Of a DNA stretch of 64,000 nt, positions 1 to 9,135 are shown in pieces. The stretch covers positions 992,001 to 1,056,000 of the forward strand of contig CP036434.1 of the NCBI GenBank assembly GCA_007751475.1, read 5' to 3'. A model generated the notes under the pieces. It was not told where the DNA came from. It searched no databases and worked only from the letters and a program-made list of their open reading frames with translations. The stretch comes from Saltatorellus ferox. GTDB lineage: Bacteria > Planctomycetota > UBA1135 > GCA-002686595. The stretch's first letter is position 1. The number at the start of each line of letters is the position of its first letter. Position numbers and translations under genes: made by a program.

Positions 1-384
1 GCCGTCGGTCAGAGCCACTTCTTCGCCACCGATCCGAACGCTGGAGAGTCGCCAGGAGACCGGCCAGTGCTGTTTCGCATCGGAGCCGAGGAACGGGAAG
101 TAGGTGAACTCGTCCCCGGTGACGCGGACCTTGTAGTCGCGCGTACGAGCCCAGAGAACGCCGTCGATCTCGTCGGTGTAGACGATTTCAGGGATCTGAA
201 GGTCGACCTGAGAGGCGTCAGCGAGCTGTTCGTCCGATCGATGGAAGCTCGGAGCGGGCGCCGGAGCGATCCATTGGGAAGGCTGGAAAACAGCTTCCTG
301 GGGAGGGCTGGCCCCGTCAGGGGTGGCCACGTCAGGGGTGGTTGCCTGAAGTGAGAGCGCGGCCAGGTAGGCTAGAAGTAGCAT
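1..384 (-). CDS. Secreted protein of unknown function, C-terminus cut by window edge
   Basis: Reading the minus strand from the ATG at 384 gives 128 codons without a stop, running off the window edge. Residues 1-13 are hydrophobic (MLLLAYLAALSLQ) and look like a signal peptide, so the product is probably exported. A Pro/Ala-rich stretch follows, then a region starting near residue 65 (IVYTDEIDGVLWARTRDYKV) that looks like the first strands of a beta-rich domain. I do not recognise a family. Large secreted beta-propeller-type proteins with such N-termini are common in Planctomycetota, but this is only an impression. The gene diverges from the exported protein at 823. Confidence 0.6.
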   Translation of the reverse strand, partial: MLLLAYLAALSLQATTPDVATPDGASPPQEAVFQPSQWIAPAPAPSFHRSDEQLADASQVDLQIPEIVYTDEIDGVLWARTRDYKVRVTGDEFTYFPFLGSDAKQHWPVSWRLSSVRIGGEEVALTDG

Positions 385-822
385 GGGAGGTTGCCGTTGG
401 AGAAGGGCTTTGCCAGGTCGGACGTCGACCATGGCCGCTCTCCGATCTGCCGCGCGTAACCGGGCTTCACGGCTTTCCGGGGATTTCTTCTGCGACGTCT
501 CTTGGCCCTCGTCGCGGTCCCCTGGTCTTCCTTTGCTGGGCGGTACCGATTCCGAGTTCTGGACCGCCCTTTCCAACCGGGTCCGGTTCCCCCAGGTTTC
601 CAAGGCCTCGGGAAGACGGGCCGAAGACAGCGCGAATGCCACTCCGCCGGCGCACGGTTTCGAGCGGATGAGGTGCAGACCACGTTCGAGCACATTCTCT
701 CCGCCCGCGATTTCATTCTGACGCCGCTCAAACGCGATGGTTTGCGCTTCCTCCCGGTGCGCTCCTCGCCGGAATCGCTGAAAACTCGGTGGCGGCCCGT
801 CGGTCTCCCGCAGGAGAGCCAT
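385..822. other. Divergent intergenic region, no gene recognised
   Basis: This 438-bp stretch lies between two divergently transcribed genes for exported proteins and should hold both promoters. Open frames cross it on both strands, but their translations are Arg/Pro-rich and look like shadow frames. I see no convincing hairpin terminator or RNA gene. Confidence 0.4.
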
Positions 823-2478
823 ATGAAGCTCTCATTCGACACCGTGGTCCTCGTCCATATCTCCTTTCTGGCCTCCACGGGGCTCGGCGGAGCACAGAAT
901 GCGGGCCATATCGTCGTCCAGACAGGAGACGTCCTGGCGAACGGCTGGGAGGTTGCAGACTTCTCTGATTCGATCGCCATGAGCGAGGCCGGGGCATGGG
1001 CTGCGCTGGTCCATACGACCGAGCCAAGCTCTTCCAGGGATTCCGTCGTTCTGGTCGATGGCCAGATCGTTCTCGCGGAGGGCGACACCCTCGCGAACGG
1101 AGACGTCGTGGAGTTCCTGACCGGGATGGACCTCGATCGTGACGGGACGCTGGCGCTGGCCTATCGGTATGCTCCCGCTTCCGGCTCGGCCGTTCATTCA
1201 CGCTTGTCGATCGGTTCCACGTTCACGCTGGATAGCGGCGCGCTGGTGGGCGCGCCGGGCGTGCCTGCCTCTGCGACCTATCGACGTTTCGACCACGTCG
1301 CCGTCGCGCTGCCCTACGCCGTCGTCGCCGCGACGGTAGGGGTCCCGGGCTCGGTCGACGTGGAAGCGGCCTTTCTCCTCGACTTCACGAACGGCGGCCT
1401 CGCCGGGTCGCCCGGCGTTTCGTTGCTCGCCGCCGAGGGTTCCTCGCCGGCGGCGCTCGCCGGGCCGATCACGTGGATCGGTCAGCGTCCGGCAGTCGCG
1501 AGCGACGGGACGTACGCTGTGTCCGTCGCCTTCGACGACGCCGGAACGTTCCGCCACGCCGTGGCCACGAGCGGAGGCGTCATCGCGGTCCCTGGCACGG
1601 GATCGCCCGCGGCCTCGGGGCATCCGTGGACTGGCCTCTTCGGGATCACCGTTGCCGCTGCGCCGGGCGGGATCCGGGCCGTCTCCGCGACCGTCGGAAC
1701 CCCACAGACCACGATCGGGTTGCTCGTCTCGACGGCGGGTGGCGTGCTGGCGGAGGAGAGCCAGTTGCTTGCGGCTCGCCCGACAGAGATCGTCTATTCC
1801 TTCGACAACACCAGCTTGGAGCTCTCGGACTCCGGGGAAGCGGCCTTCATCGTCCGGCTTGGAGGAGGGAAGGTCCTCGTTTATGGCGACGATGTCGTGC
1901 TGGAGTCGGGCGTCAGTCTCGTGAGTGGGCAGCTCGTCACCGACATGTTCGTGGCGAGCCCGACGCTCGCGATCGGCCGTTCGGGCGAGGCCCTGCTCGC
2001 CGTCGTGCAGCACGCGGGTGGAGAGACAGCGCTCGTCACGATCGAGCGCATGGTGGGCAACACGACGAGCTGTGTCGTCAGGCCGAACTCGACCGGCCAG
2101 ATGGGCCGTCTCGTCGGCTCGGGCTCCAGCTACGTGGCCGAGAACGACGTGCGCCTGCGAGCCAGCCGCCTGCCGCAGATGGCGTTCGGCTATCTCTTGA
2201 CCTCACGCACCGCGGGGTTCTCGGCGTTGCCGGGCGGGAGTTCGGGGAACCTCTGCCTGGGCGGCGCGATCGGCCGTTTCGTGGGACAGATCCAATCGAG
2301 CGGCGCGCAAGGGCAGATCGAGACGGTCGTGGATCTGACGGCGCTGCCCCAGCCGCTTGGCGCGGTCGCCGCACAGCCTGGAGAGACCTGGTACTTCCAG
2401 CTCTGGCACCGCGATAGCTCCCCCGGTGGCCCACCGACGTCGAACTTCACGGCGAGTCTCGCGATCGATCTTCGGTGA
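823..2478 (+). CDS. Exported protein with planctomycete-type C-terminal module
   Basis: The 551-residue product starts at the ATG at 823, preceded by CAGGAGAG as a ribosome-binding site. The open frame extends upstream to 502, but that part is Arg/Pro-rich and lacks a leader. Residues 1-24 form a signal peptide ending near GLGGAQ. The body is a long Gly/Ala/Val/Ser-rich beta region with repeated phrases such as DVLANGWEV and DTLANGDVV, and has no recognisable catalytic motif. The last ~110 residues form a module ending in GETWYFQLWHRD and a short beta tail. Three other proteins in this window end in a similar module. The protein is likely extracellular or surface-attached; function unknown. 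Confidence 0.75.
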   Translation: MKLSFDTVVLVHISFLASTGLGGAQNAGHIVVQTGDVLANGWEVADFSDSIAMSEAGAWAALVHTTEPSSSRDSVVLVDGQIVLAEGDTLANGDVVEFLTGMDLDRDGTLALAYRYAPASGSAVHSRLSIGSTFTLDSGALVGAPGVPASATYRRFDHVAVALPYAVVAATVGVPGSVDVEAAFLLDFTNGGLAGSPGVSLLAAEGSSPAALAGPITWIGQRPAVASDGTYAVSVAFDDAGTFRHAVATSGGVIAVPGTGSPAASGHPWTGLFGITVAAAPGGIRAVSATVGTPQTTIGLLVSTAGGVLAEESQLLAARPTEIVYSFDNTSLELSDSGEAAFIVRLGGGKVLVYGDDVVLESGVSLVSGQLVTDMFVASPTLAIGRSGEALLAVVQHAGGETALVTIERMVGNTTSCVVRPNSTGQMGRLVGSGSSYVAENDVRLRASRLPQMAFGYLLTSRTAGFSALPGGSSGNLCLGGAIGRFVGQIQSSGAQGQIETVVDLTALPQPLGAVAAQPGETWYFQLWHRDSSPGGPPTSNFTASLAIDLR

Positions 2479-2647
2479 GCCGAGGGAAAGGCGAGGTTCA
2501 GTCCGATCCGCGCGTGCCTCTTGGGACTCCCGAAACCCGAACGAAAGACGTTGATCAGAATCGACGAGGGGCGAGCCTCTGGGCATCGCGAGAACAGGGC
2601 CGTCGACCGGCATGGCTGCACTCGCGAGCCGTGGTCTGTAGCGCAGG

Positions 2648-2857
2648 TCAGTCGAGGACGTTGTCGACGATCTCGAGCAGATCGTGCGTTCGTACTCCTC
2701 GGCTCCAGATGACGTCGAGCGCATCGAAGACATCGCTGATGGGGCTGGCCAGTGCACCCGATTGATCTCTCTGGCCAGCGAAGTGGAGTCCGACCACGGC
2801 GTTGGCGTCATCCAGCCAGACCGAGCCGGAATCACCAGGCCCGCCGACAGCTCTCAA
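2648..2857 (-). pseudogene. Remnant of a trypsin-like (Nal1-like) serine protease, C-terminal end only
   Basis: The frame reads GGPGDSGSVWLDDANAVVG, then HFAGQ and ALASPISDVFDALDV. This is the Ser-nucleophile GDSG motif and the C-terminal strand and helix of a chymotrypsin-fold protease. Only about 69 codons are present, and the catalytic His and Asp regions are missing. The only upstream in-frame start is a TTG. The fragment abuts, in another frame, an unrelated signal-peptide fragment, so I read it as a deletion remnant. A frameshift in the assembly would not restore the missing 100 or more residues. Confidence 0.55.
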
Positions 2858-3054
2858 GTAGGCTCTGGAAGTTCTTCGCGCGCGGGCGGGCCCACGATGC
2901 GGAACAGCACTCCGCCGTCGATATCCGGCACGACGTCCAGCGTTGTGCCGATATGGGCGTCGAGGTGCTCGCCGTGGACCGAATAGTCAAGGGTCTGGGC
3001 GAGAGCGCCGCCAACGAGGAGCGCTGCGGTGAGGGAGCAGCGAAGGAAGCGCAT
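2854..3054 (-). pseudogene. Remnant of a secreted FG-GAP-type protein, N-terminal end only
   Basis: The 66-codon frame starts MRFLRCSLTAALLVGGALAQ, a clear signal peptide. It continues with HGEHLDAHIGTTLDVVPDID, which resembles the start of an FG-GAP/VCBS beta-propeller repeat. The repeat then breaks off, and TGA stops the frame at 2854-2856. Downstream sequence belongs to a protease C-terminus in another frame. The arrangement suggests fusion of two decayed genes by deletion. I considered reading TGA as selenocysteine, but the continuation in this frame is not protein-like. Confidence 0.45.
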
Positions 3055-3226
3055 GGCGACCTGAATTCGAGGTAGGGGGACGGTCCTGCGCGCGGGAAGG
3101 CGCGGCGGAACCCCGGATAGCCCAATGATCCATACCGCCCCAGGATAAGGCGGATCTCACGCTTCGTCACTCCCTGCAGCGTATGAGCCTCCGCCGCGCG
3201 GCTCCGTCGTCTACTCTACTCCCAGA

Positions 3227-4252
3227 ATGAACACGACTTTCCATCCTGACGCCATCCAGACGGCAGCCAACCACACGCGCGACCTCCTTGCGCTCGCCAT
3301 CGGTCACACGGACGAGGCCGCGGCGGTGGTCGTCTGGGACGGGGACTCGGAGCTCTCGAGGGCGCTCACCGAGGCCTACCGGCTGAGCCTCCCGGACGCG
3401 ACGTTCATCGACTTCAATGCGACGGAGGCCGACGCGATTCGCGCGAGCTTCGAGGACCTGCATCCCGGCGACCTCGTCGTCATGATCCAGTCGACCAGCT
3501 TCCGCCTGGACGCCTTCCGCATTCGCATCGAGCTGTTCAACCGCTCGCTCAAGGTCGTCGAGCACCCGCACCTCGCGCGCATGACCGGTGAGGAAGCGCT
3601 CATCTACATCGAGTCCCTCGCCTACGATCCAGCGTACTTCCGCGGCGTGGGGCACGCGCTCAAGGCTCGACTGGACGAGGCCACCGTCGGAATCGTGCAG
3701 AGCGCGGGCGCCGTGCTCACGTTCCCGGTGGGCTTCGAGTCCGCGAAGATGAACATCGGCGACTACACGGGCATGAAGAACATCGGCGGGCAGTTTCCGA
3801 TCGGCGAGGTCTTCACCGAATCGCGGGATCTCGAAGCCGTGCATGGGCGCCTCACGATCTCGTTCTTCGGCGACACGTCCTTCAACCTCAAGCGTCCGCC
3901 GCACCCGATCACGCTGGTGATCGAGAAAGGGCGGGTCGTGGCCACCGAGAACTCCACCGAGGAGTTCGAGGAGGTCCTGGAGTGCATCCGGCGCGACGAC
4001 GGGGAAGTCTGGCTCCGCGAACTCGGCCTCGGCATGAACCGGGCCTTCACCCAGGATCGCACGGTTCTGGACATCGGAACCTTCGAGCGCATGTGCGGCG
4101 TCCACGTCTCGCTCGGCTCCAAGCACGCGATGTACAACAAGCCCAACATCCGCAAGAAGACCGCCAAGCACCATGTGGACGTGTTTGCCGTGACCGAGAG
4201 GGTGCTCCTCGATGGCGATGTCATCTACGAAGACGGAAATTGGGTCGTCTGA
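3227..4252 (+). CDS. M29 aminopeptidase T / NicX-like metalloprotein
   Basis: The 341-residue cytosolic protein has no leader or membrane segment. The C-terminal third carries RELGLGMNRAF, then GTFERMCGVHVSLGSKHAMY and HVDVF. This follows the order of the C-terminal metal-binding region of the M29 aminopeptidase / 2,5-dihydroxypyridine dioxygenase (NicX) superfamily, in which G-x-N, H-x-A-x-G and H-x-D segments recur. The N-terminal half (VVVWD, ALTEAYRL, PGDLVVMIQS) fits the alpha/beta N-domain of these proteins. Substrate cannot be read from the sequence; peptidase and ring-cleaving dioxygenase are both possible. It stands alone on its strand, 144 bp before the cytochrome operon. Confidence 0.6.
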   Translation: MNTTFHPDAIQTAANHTRDLLALAIGHTDEAAAVVVWDGDSELSRALTEAYRLSLPDATFIDFNATEADAIRASFEDLHPGDLVVMIQSTSFRLDAFRIRIELFNRSLKVVEHPHLARMTGEEALIYIESLAYDPAYFRGVGHALKARLDEATVGIVQSAGAVLTFPVGFESAKMNIGDYTGMKNIGGQFPIGEVFTESRDLEAVHGRLTISFFGDTSFNLKRPPHPITLVIEKGRVVATENSTEEFEEVLECIRRDDGEVWLRELGLGMNRAFTQDRTVLDIGTFERMCGVHVSLGSKHAMYNKPNIRKKTAKHHVDVFAVTERVLLDGDVIYEDGNWVV

Positions 4253-4396
4253 GCGGGTCGGCGGGGCGGAAGTCGGTTTATTAAGGGGTCTGCCTTATTG
4301 GCAGTCAGAGAGTGTGCGCGGGCGTAACTTCAGGTCTGGACGAGTTCGTTCGACGAAGGGAACACGCGCTGGAGCCGCGTCAGTCTGTACCACCCC

Positions 4397-6625
4397 ATGA
4401 GCTGGATGACCCCTCTCGTACTCATGTGCGTCCTGCTCGTCGTGCTCGCCGCCAGCTGGGCGCGGCGGCTGGAGCGTTCGCGCATGGTGAAGACGGTCGA
4501 GGAGCGTGAGGAGGCGCGCCAGCGCGGAAGCCACGAGGCTCGCCTCCAGCATCCGCACATCGACCTGACGCGCTGCATGGGCTGCGGGCTCTGCGTGGCC
4601 GCCTGCCCGGAGCAGGGCGTGCTCGACGTCTTGCACGGCCAGGCTCGCGTCGTGCACGGCTCCCGCTGCGTGGGCCACTCCCGCTGCGCGGACGAGTGTC
4701 CGGTCGACGCCATCGCGGTGACCCTTAGCGGGGTCGAGGAACGCACTGATCTCCCCGCCATCGAGGTGGACTTCGAGGCCATCGGAAGCCCCGGGCTGTT
4801 CCTCGCAGGCGAGGTCACGGGGTTCGCCCTCGTGAGGACCGCGATTGCCCAGGGGATGGCGGTCGCGAGGGAGGTGGCGCGTCGCCGCGAGGAGACCGGG
4901 CGCGCCGCCGAGGCCAGGCCCGCCGCGGAGGACATGCTCGACCTGCTCATCGTCGGGGCGGGACCCGCGGGCATCGCCTGCTCCCTGGCCGCGCTCGAGA
5001 GCGGGTTGCGTCACGTCGTGATCGAACAGGATCAGTTCGGCGGAACCGTGGCGCACTACCCGCGGCAGAAGCTGGTGATGACCCAGCCCGTCGAGCTTCC
5101 GCTGCACGGCAAGCTCACGCAAACGACCTACACCAAGGAAGAGCTCATCGACCTCTGGCACGAGATCGCCACGCAGCACGCGCTCCCCGTTGTCACCGGC
5201 GAGCGCCTCGACGGCATCGAGCGCCGCGAGGACGGAGCCTTTCTCGTCCGGACCAGCGAGGGCTTTCGCGTCACCCGTCATGTGTGCCTCGCGCTCGGCA
5301 GGCGCGGCTCCCCGCGCAAGCTCGACGTCCCCGGCGAAGACCTGACCAAGGTCACGTACAGCCTCCTCGACGCCCGCGCGTTCGAGGGCCGGCACGTCCT
5401 CGTCGTGGGCGGCGGCGACAGCGCCATCGAGGCCGCGCTGGGGCTCGGCGCGCAGAAGGACACCACGGTCACGCTGTCCTACCGCCGCACGAGTTTCTTC
5501 CGCATCAAGGCGAAGAACGAGGCCAGGATCCTGGAGGCTTTCCACAACGGCTCGGTCCGCGCGGAGCTCGGCTCGAACGTCCGGAGAATCGGCGACGACC
5601 GCGTCGAGCTGGAGACGGATCAGGGCGTGATCGAGATTCCCAACGACCACGTCTTCGTGCTCGCCGGCGGCATCCCGCCCTTCAAGATGCTGGAGGAGTG
5701 CGGCGTGTCCTTCGATCCGGCGATGCGGCTCCCGGTCGAGGAGCCGACCGAGCGCGGCAGCGGGCTGATCAAGGCGCTCTTCGTCGCCTTCCTGCTCGCG
5801 ATGGTCACGCTCGCGTGGTCGCTCCTCCACGGCGACTACTACGACGCTCCCGCCCACCTGCGCTCGTCGATCGACGGCCACGAGCTCCTGCGCCCGGCGC
5901 GCAACGTCGGCCTCGCCTGCGGGATCGCCGCCGCGCTGGCCGTCGTCCTGAACCTTCTCTACCTGCTTCGCCGCGGCAAGCGGGCCTGGATCCGCTTCGG
6001 CTCCCTTCGTGGCTGGATGTCCCTGCACGTCGCGACCGGCGTCAGCGGCTTCCTGCTCGCCGTGGTTCACGGCGGCTTCCTCGTCCGTGATACGGCGGGC
6101 GGGCACGCCATCCTCGCCATGGGGGTGCTCATCGCCACCGGAGCGATGGGCCGCTACCTCTACTCGTTCGTTCCACGCGCCGCCAACGGCCGCGAGCTGG
6201 CGCTGGAGGAGATCCAGTCCAGGCTCGCGGGCCTCGAAGGCGAGTGGGACGCGGACCACCCGGAGTATCGGCACCGCGTGCGCGGCGAGGTCGCTCGCCT
6301 CGTGGCCGAAGGGCACTGGTCCCGTTCGCTCTGGCGCCGAGTTCTCGCGACGCTCACGGCCCAGCGCCGGCTGAAGCACACGCTGCACGGTCTCCGCCTC
6401 GAGGGCGAGGGCATGGGCGTTCCGCTGGAGCGGATCAACGACGTGCTCGGACTTGCCCAGCGCGCCCACCGCACCGCCCTCGGGGCGGCGCGGTACGAGG
6501 AACTCCGCGGCATGCTCTCCAGCTGGCGCTACATCCACCGCTGGGCCGCTCTCCTCTTCGTTCTCGTCCTGGGTGTCCACATCGTCACGGCCGTTCGCTA
6601 CGCGCACTTCGGCGCCGCCTCCTGA
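4397..6625 (+). CDS. Membrane oxidoreductase: 2[4Fe-4S] ferredoxin + FAD/NAD(P) domain + diheme cytochrome b-like domain
   Basis: 742 residues. Domains in order: N-terminal membrane helix (about 5-22); ferredoxin pair with C60, C63, C66, C70 (CMGCGLCVAACP) and a second set C91, H94, C97, C101 (CVGHSRCADECP) in which one Cys is His; thioredoxin-reductase-like FAD fold with GAGPAG near 187; NAD(P) loop VVGGGDSA near 335; then about five membrane helices from 457. His pairs H544/H558 and H714/H728 are each 14 apart, as in helices that bind two b haems. No CxxC disulfide centre is seen in the flavin domain. It probably passes electrons between NAD(P)H or ferredoxin and the membrane. Its TGA overlaps the next ATG (TGATG), so it should be translationally coupled to the multihaem cytochrome. 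Confidence 0.8.
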   Translation: MSWMTPLVLMCVLLVVLAASWARRLERSRMVKTVEEREEARQRGSHEARLQHPHIDLTRCMGCGLCVAACPEQGVLDVLHGQARVVHGSRCVGHSRCADECPVDAIAVTLSGVEERTDLPAIEVDFEAIGSPGLFLAGEVTGFALVRTAIAQGMAVAREVARRREETGRAAEARPAAEDMLDLLIVGAGPAGIACSLAALESGLRHVVIEQDQFGGTVAHYPRQKLVMTQPVELPLHGKLTQTTYTKEELIDLWHEIATQHALPVVTGERLDGIERREDGAFLVRTSEGFRVTRHVCLALGRRGSPRKLDVPGEDLTKVTYSLLDARAFEGRHVLVVGGGDSAIEAALGLGAQKDTTVTLSYRRTSFFRIKAKNEARILEAFHNGSVRAELGSNVRRIGDDRVELETDQGVIEIPNDHVFVLAGGIPPFKMLEECGVSFDPAMRLPVEEPTERGSGLIKALFVAFLLAMVTLAWSLLHGDYYDAPAHLRSSIDGHELLRPARNVGLACGIAAALAVVLNLLYLLRRGKRAWIRFGSLRGWMSLHVATGVSGFLLAVVHGGFLVRDTAGGHAILAMGVLIATGAMGRYLYSFVPRAANGRELALEEIQSRLAGLEGEWDADHPEYRHRVRGEVARLVAEGHWSRSLWRRVLATLTAQRRLKHTLHGLRLEGEGMGVPLERINDVLGLAQRAHRTALGAARYEELRGMLSSWRYIHRWAALLFVLVLGVHIVTAVRYAHFGAAS

Positions 6626-9135
6626 TGAGAATCCTTGATCCCAAGGTGTGGCTCGCTGGCGCGAGCCTCGTGCTCGTCGGAGTGCTCGCCTTCCGCGACG
6701 CGGCCGATCCGGGCCCCGGCCCGCTCCACCCCGTCCACGCCGCGATGTCGGAGCTGGCCGGACGCGACGGCTGCGTCGTCTGTCACGGAGAGCAGGGCTC
6801 GCCCATGGCCATGGCGCAGAGCTGCCTCGATTGCCATGGAGCGATCGAAGGGCAGATCGAAGGCGGCACGGGGCTGCACGGGCAGCTCGGTGGGGACCTT
6901 TTGAGTGAACAGGCGGAGGGAGCCGCGCGCTGCGACGTCTGTCACGGTGAACACCACGGCGACTCGATCACCCTGGTGGGGGACCTCGCCTTCGTTCGTG
7001 CGGGGCACGACAGCCTGGACGCCTACGATCACGCGGGGCTCGGGTTCGGGCTGGAAGGCGCGCACGCATCGCTCGCGTGCGAGGAGTGCCACGGGAACGC
7101 GCGGGTCGAGGTCCTCGCCCAGGGACAGGCGCGCTTCCTCGGCCTCGCGCAGAAATGCACGCAGTGCCATGAGGATCCGCACGAAGGCAAGATGTCGGCG
7201 AACTGCGCCGACTGCCACGGTCAGAGCGAGGCCTTCGCTGCGGTCGCCGCTTTCGAGCACCCGGACACGTTCCCTCTGACGCCGCCGCACGCGGAGATCG
7301 CGTGCAGCCAGTGTCACGAGGATGGCGTCCAGCCCGCAGCGTCGCCCGCCAGCCTCACCCACGCGATCGCGTCCCTCGCGGTCACGCGTACCTGCTCGGA
7401 TTGCCATGAGTCCTCGCACACGGGCGAGTTCCTCGCCGAGGTCGCGGTGGATTGCGCCGCCTGCCACGGGGGCGGAGCGACGACGTTCCTGGGGGCCGAC
7501 GAACACATGACGATCGGTCGCCACGCCGCCACAGGATTCGCGCTCGACGGAGCCCATGCTCGGGTCGACTGCGCCGGTTGTCACGTCGATACCGGCAGCT
7601 ACGCCGATCGCTACCTCGCGAGGACCCAAAGCGCCTGTGCCGACTGCCACGAGGACGTTCACCGCGGTGCGTTCGATGGCATGACGCTGGCGAGCGCCGC
7701 GACGGGCTCGGGCAAGAGCCCGCTGGCCATCGCGAGCGACGCAGCCCAGGCCGTCAGCTGCGCCACGTGCCACACGACGGACAGCTTCAAGTTGCCGGAG
7801 GACGCGCCGTTCGATCACGGGCGATTCACGGGCTTCGAGCTCACGGGTGCGCACTCGAGCGCGAACTGTACTGCCTGTCACGGCGAGGCGCCTGCGGCAG
7901 CGGCGGGCCTGTCCGAGGGACAGGCGCGAGACTTCGGCTTCGTCGGCGATCTCTACCCCGGCGATACCGGCCAGTGCAGCACGTGCCACGACGATGTGCA
8001 TGCGGGAGCCTTCGACCCGGAGACCGTCGCCGCGCGCTCGATGGCGGATCGGACCGAAGCGAGCCTGCTGGCCGCGACGCTGTCCCGAGGAGAGTCCGCC
8101 AAGGACTGCGCGACGTGTCACACGACGGATCGCTTCGAGTTTCCGGAGACCACGTCGTTCGACCACGGTCGCTGGACGGGATTCCGGCTCGAAGGGGCCC
8201 ACGCAGCGGCCGAGTGCGTCGGCTGCCACGGTCCTGCCGAGGAAGAGCCCAGGAACTTCGGTCTGGTCGCAGAGCACCATGACGGCGATCCGCGCACCTG
8301 CAGCACCTGCCACGAGAGTCCCCACGGCGACCGCTTCGTCGAGATGAACGATCCGGAGACCGGCTTGCTCGATTGCCAGCGTTGCCACACGGTCCGCGAC
8401 TTCCTCGAGATTCGTCCTGGGACGTTCGATCACGGCGAGGCCACCGGCTTCGTGCTCGCCGGGGCCCACGCCCAGGCGAAGTGCACCGTTTGCCACGTTC
8501 CCGCGAAGAACGACGCAGTCCGGCTCGGGAAGGTCGAGAACGCGTTTCCCGGGAACACGGAGCGCTGCGCGACGTGCCACAGGGACCCTCACCGGGGCGC
8601 CTTCCGCACGCAGCGAGTCGGCCAGGGCGCGCTCGCTCGCGAGATCCCGAACGACTGTTCGACCTGTCACGGGCCCGCGTCCTTCCACGTGACCGAGCCC
8701 TTCGATCACGGGAAGTGGACGGGCTGGCCGCTGGAGAACTCCCACGCCGAGGTCGCCTGCGTCGAGTGCCACGCGGCACAGCCAGTCGATCCGCTCGGTC
8801 GCACGCGCGGATTCGCCAAGGGCAACCGCTGCACGGACTGTCATGCGGATCCGCACCTCGGCCAGTTCAATCAGCCAGTGAAGGGCAAGGCAGCCGATCT
8901 CCAGAGCGACCCCAGCTGCGTGCGCTGTCACACGACGGAGGGCCCGTTCGATTCCCTGGTGTTCGACCACGACACGGCGCGTTTCGCGCTCGATAGCCAC
9001 CACGCGGAACTGGCTTGCCATCAGTGCCACAAGACGGCGACGACGAAGGATGGAAGGACGGCGGTCCGCTACCGGCCCCTCGGGACCGAGTGCGTGGACT
9101 GCCACGGCGTGACCTTCCGGCGGGGCGACAAGTGA
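6625..9135 (+). CDS. 26-haem c-type cytochrome, periplasmic
   Basis: The start is the ATG at 6625, overlapping the upstream stop; the open frame runs further 5' only as a shadow. The 836-residue product has an N-terminal hydrophobic segment (about 7-22) that may be a leader or membrane anchor. I count 26 CxxCH haem-binding motifs spread evenly along the chain. A module recurs about five times: CxxCH, then FDHG-x-(F/W)TGF-x-L-x-G-A-H, then CxxCH, then CSTCH-x-D-x-H-x-G-x-F; the extra His residues are likely distal ligands. It would form a long electron wire across the periplasm. It is coupled by TGATG overlaps to the oxidoreductase before it and the barrel gene after it. Confidence 0.88.
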   Translation: MRILDPKVWLAGASLVLVGVLAFRDAADPGPGPLHPVHAAMSELAGRDGCVVCHGEQGSPMAMAQSCLDCHGAIEGQIEGGTGLHGQLGGDLLSEQAEGAARCDVCHGEHHGDSITLVGDLAFVRAGHDSLDAYDHAGLGFGLEGAHASLACEECHGNARVEVLAQGQARFLGLAQKCTQCHEDPHEGKMSANCADCHGQSEAFAAVAAFEHPDTFPLTPPHAEIACSQCHEDGVQPAASPASLTHAIASLAVTRTCSDCHESSHTGEFLAEVAVDCAACHGGGATTFLGADEHMTIGRHAATGFALDGAHARVDCAGCHVDTGSYADRYLARTQSACADCHEDVHRGAFDGMTLASAATGSGKSPLAIASDAAQAVSCATCHTTDSFKLPEDAPFDHGRFTGFELTGAHSSANCTACHGEAPAAAAGLSEGQARDFGFVGDLYPGDTGQCSTCHDDVHAGAFDPETVAARSMADRTEASLLAATLSRGESAKDCATCHTTDRFEFPETTSFDHGRWTGFRLEGAHAAAECVGCHGPAEEEPRNFGLVAEHHDGDPRTCSTCHESPHGDRFVEMNDPETGLLDCQRCHTVRDFLEIRPGTFDHGEATGFVLAGAHAQAKCTVCHVPAKNDAVRLGKVENAFPGNTERCATCHRDPHRGAFRTQRVGQGALAREIPNDCSTCHGPASFHVTEPFDHGKWTGWPLENSHAEVACVECHAAQPVDPLGRTRGFAKGNRCTDCHADPHLGQFNQPVKGKAADLQSDPSCVRCHTTEGPFDSLVFDHDTARFALDSHHAELACHQCHKTATTKDGRTAVRYRPLGTECVDCHGVTFRRGDK

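Noticed and set aside
2854-2856. TGA read as selenocysteine in the FG-GAP remnant
   Set aside because: The continuation in that frame does not resemble protein, whereas a shifted frame gives the protease GDSG motif; two fragments fit better.
4295-6607. 770-residue open frame antisense to the oxidoreductase
   Set aside because: The sense frame has clear Fe-S, FAD and membrane motifs; the antisense frame has none.
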